7,016 nucleotides of DNA, from positions 1 to 7,016 of the forward strand of contig CALJPJ010000072.1 of the NCBI GenBank assembly GCA_937980625.1, in the 5' to 3' direction. The position numbers and the translations under genes are program-made. Of the stretch, positions 6,832 to 7,016 are shown piece after piece (position 1 is the first letter of the stretch; every line of letters starts with the position of its first letter). The notes under the pieces are model-generated. The model was not told the DNA's origin, made no database searches, and saw only the letters and a list, made by a program, of their open reading frames with translations. This stretch comes from an uncultured Bdellovibrionales bacterium. GTDB lineage: Bacteria > Bdellovibrionota > Bdellovibrionia > Bdellovibrionales > UBA1609.

Positions 6832-7016
6832 TTATTGAAGTAACTTTTTAAGACAGTTGGTTAATAAAATTTTTTCATGTTGTTTCACTTTTTTTTCTAA
6901 AGATAAATAATCATCATTTTCAGAAACTGGAATAACTAATTGCTCAATGATGGCTCCGCTATCGTAGTCATTATCTACATAGTGTATAGTAACACCAGTT
7001 TCAGACTCACAGTTAT
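6832..7016 (-). CDS. purN: Phosphoribosylglycinamide formyltransferase, C-terminal part
   Basis: Only the last 60 codons, plus two bases, lie in the window; the 5' part is cut off by the right edge. The enzyme transfers a formyl group from 10-formyltetrahydrofolate to GAR in de novo purine synthesis. Recognition rests on TGVTIHYVDNDYDSGAII, which matches the PurN segment GTSVHFVTDELDGGPVI of E. coli, with the Asp of YDSG in the place of catalytic Asp144. The following IPVSENDDYLSLEKKV and QHEKILL correspond to the conserved end helix (VQTQEHAIYP in E. coli). The tail is short: the protein ends about 11 residues after that helix starts to finish, without the longer E. coli C-terminus. The catalytic Asn and His lie outside the window. 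The TAA at 6832-6834 is 2 bp before the nth ATG, indicating an operon. Confidence 0.88.
   Translation of the reverse strand, partial: NCESETGVTIHYVDNDYDSGAIIEQLVIPVSENDDYLSLEKKVKQHEKILLTNCLKKLLQ

Overview
The window is AT-rich (G+C roughly one third by eye) with tight gene spacing and Shine-Dalgarno sites. Two of its proteins carry Sec-type signal peptides, and it also has a D-Ala-D-Ala ligase, so it looks like a chromosomal segment of a bacterium, probably Gram-negative. Two large, poorly recognised exported proteins on an AT-rich background would suit a Bdellovibrionota-like or other AT-rich proteobacterial genome, but that placement is a low-confidence guess. I see no rRNA, tRNA, insertion sequence, phage gene or CRISPR array.

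Layout: positions 1-2594 (minus strand) are one uninterrupted reading frame of at least 864 codons. It starts at a good ATG with an RBS and a signal peptide and runs off the left edge; I do not recognise its family. A 280-bp divergent control region (2595-2874) follows. It holds matched promoter-like elements facing each way and several dyads, the best being a perfect 7-3-7 inverted repeat at 2783-2799. On the plus strand, 2875-5070 encodes a 731-residue protein with a signal peptide and a two-Rossmann flavoprotein core carrying an ATGY motif typical of N-hydroxylating/class B-like flavin monooxygenases. It has extra, unrecognised domains at both ends. This gene converges, with a 7-bp gap and a hairpin, on a minus-strand housekeeping cluster: purN (3' end only, entering at the right edge), nth and ddl, transcribed in that order.

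How the parts may work together: purN-nth-ddl reads as an ordinary co-oriented housekeeping run (purine synthesis, base-excision repair, peptidoglycan precursor synthesis), with nth starting 2 bp after the purN stop. The interesting part is the divergent pair on the left: a very large exported protein and an exported flavoprotein. Their facing promoters share 15 of 18 positions, which suggests co-expression and a joint envelope or extracytoplasmic role. That link is inference; no substrate or partner can be read from the sequence.
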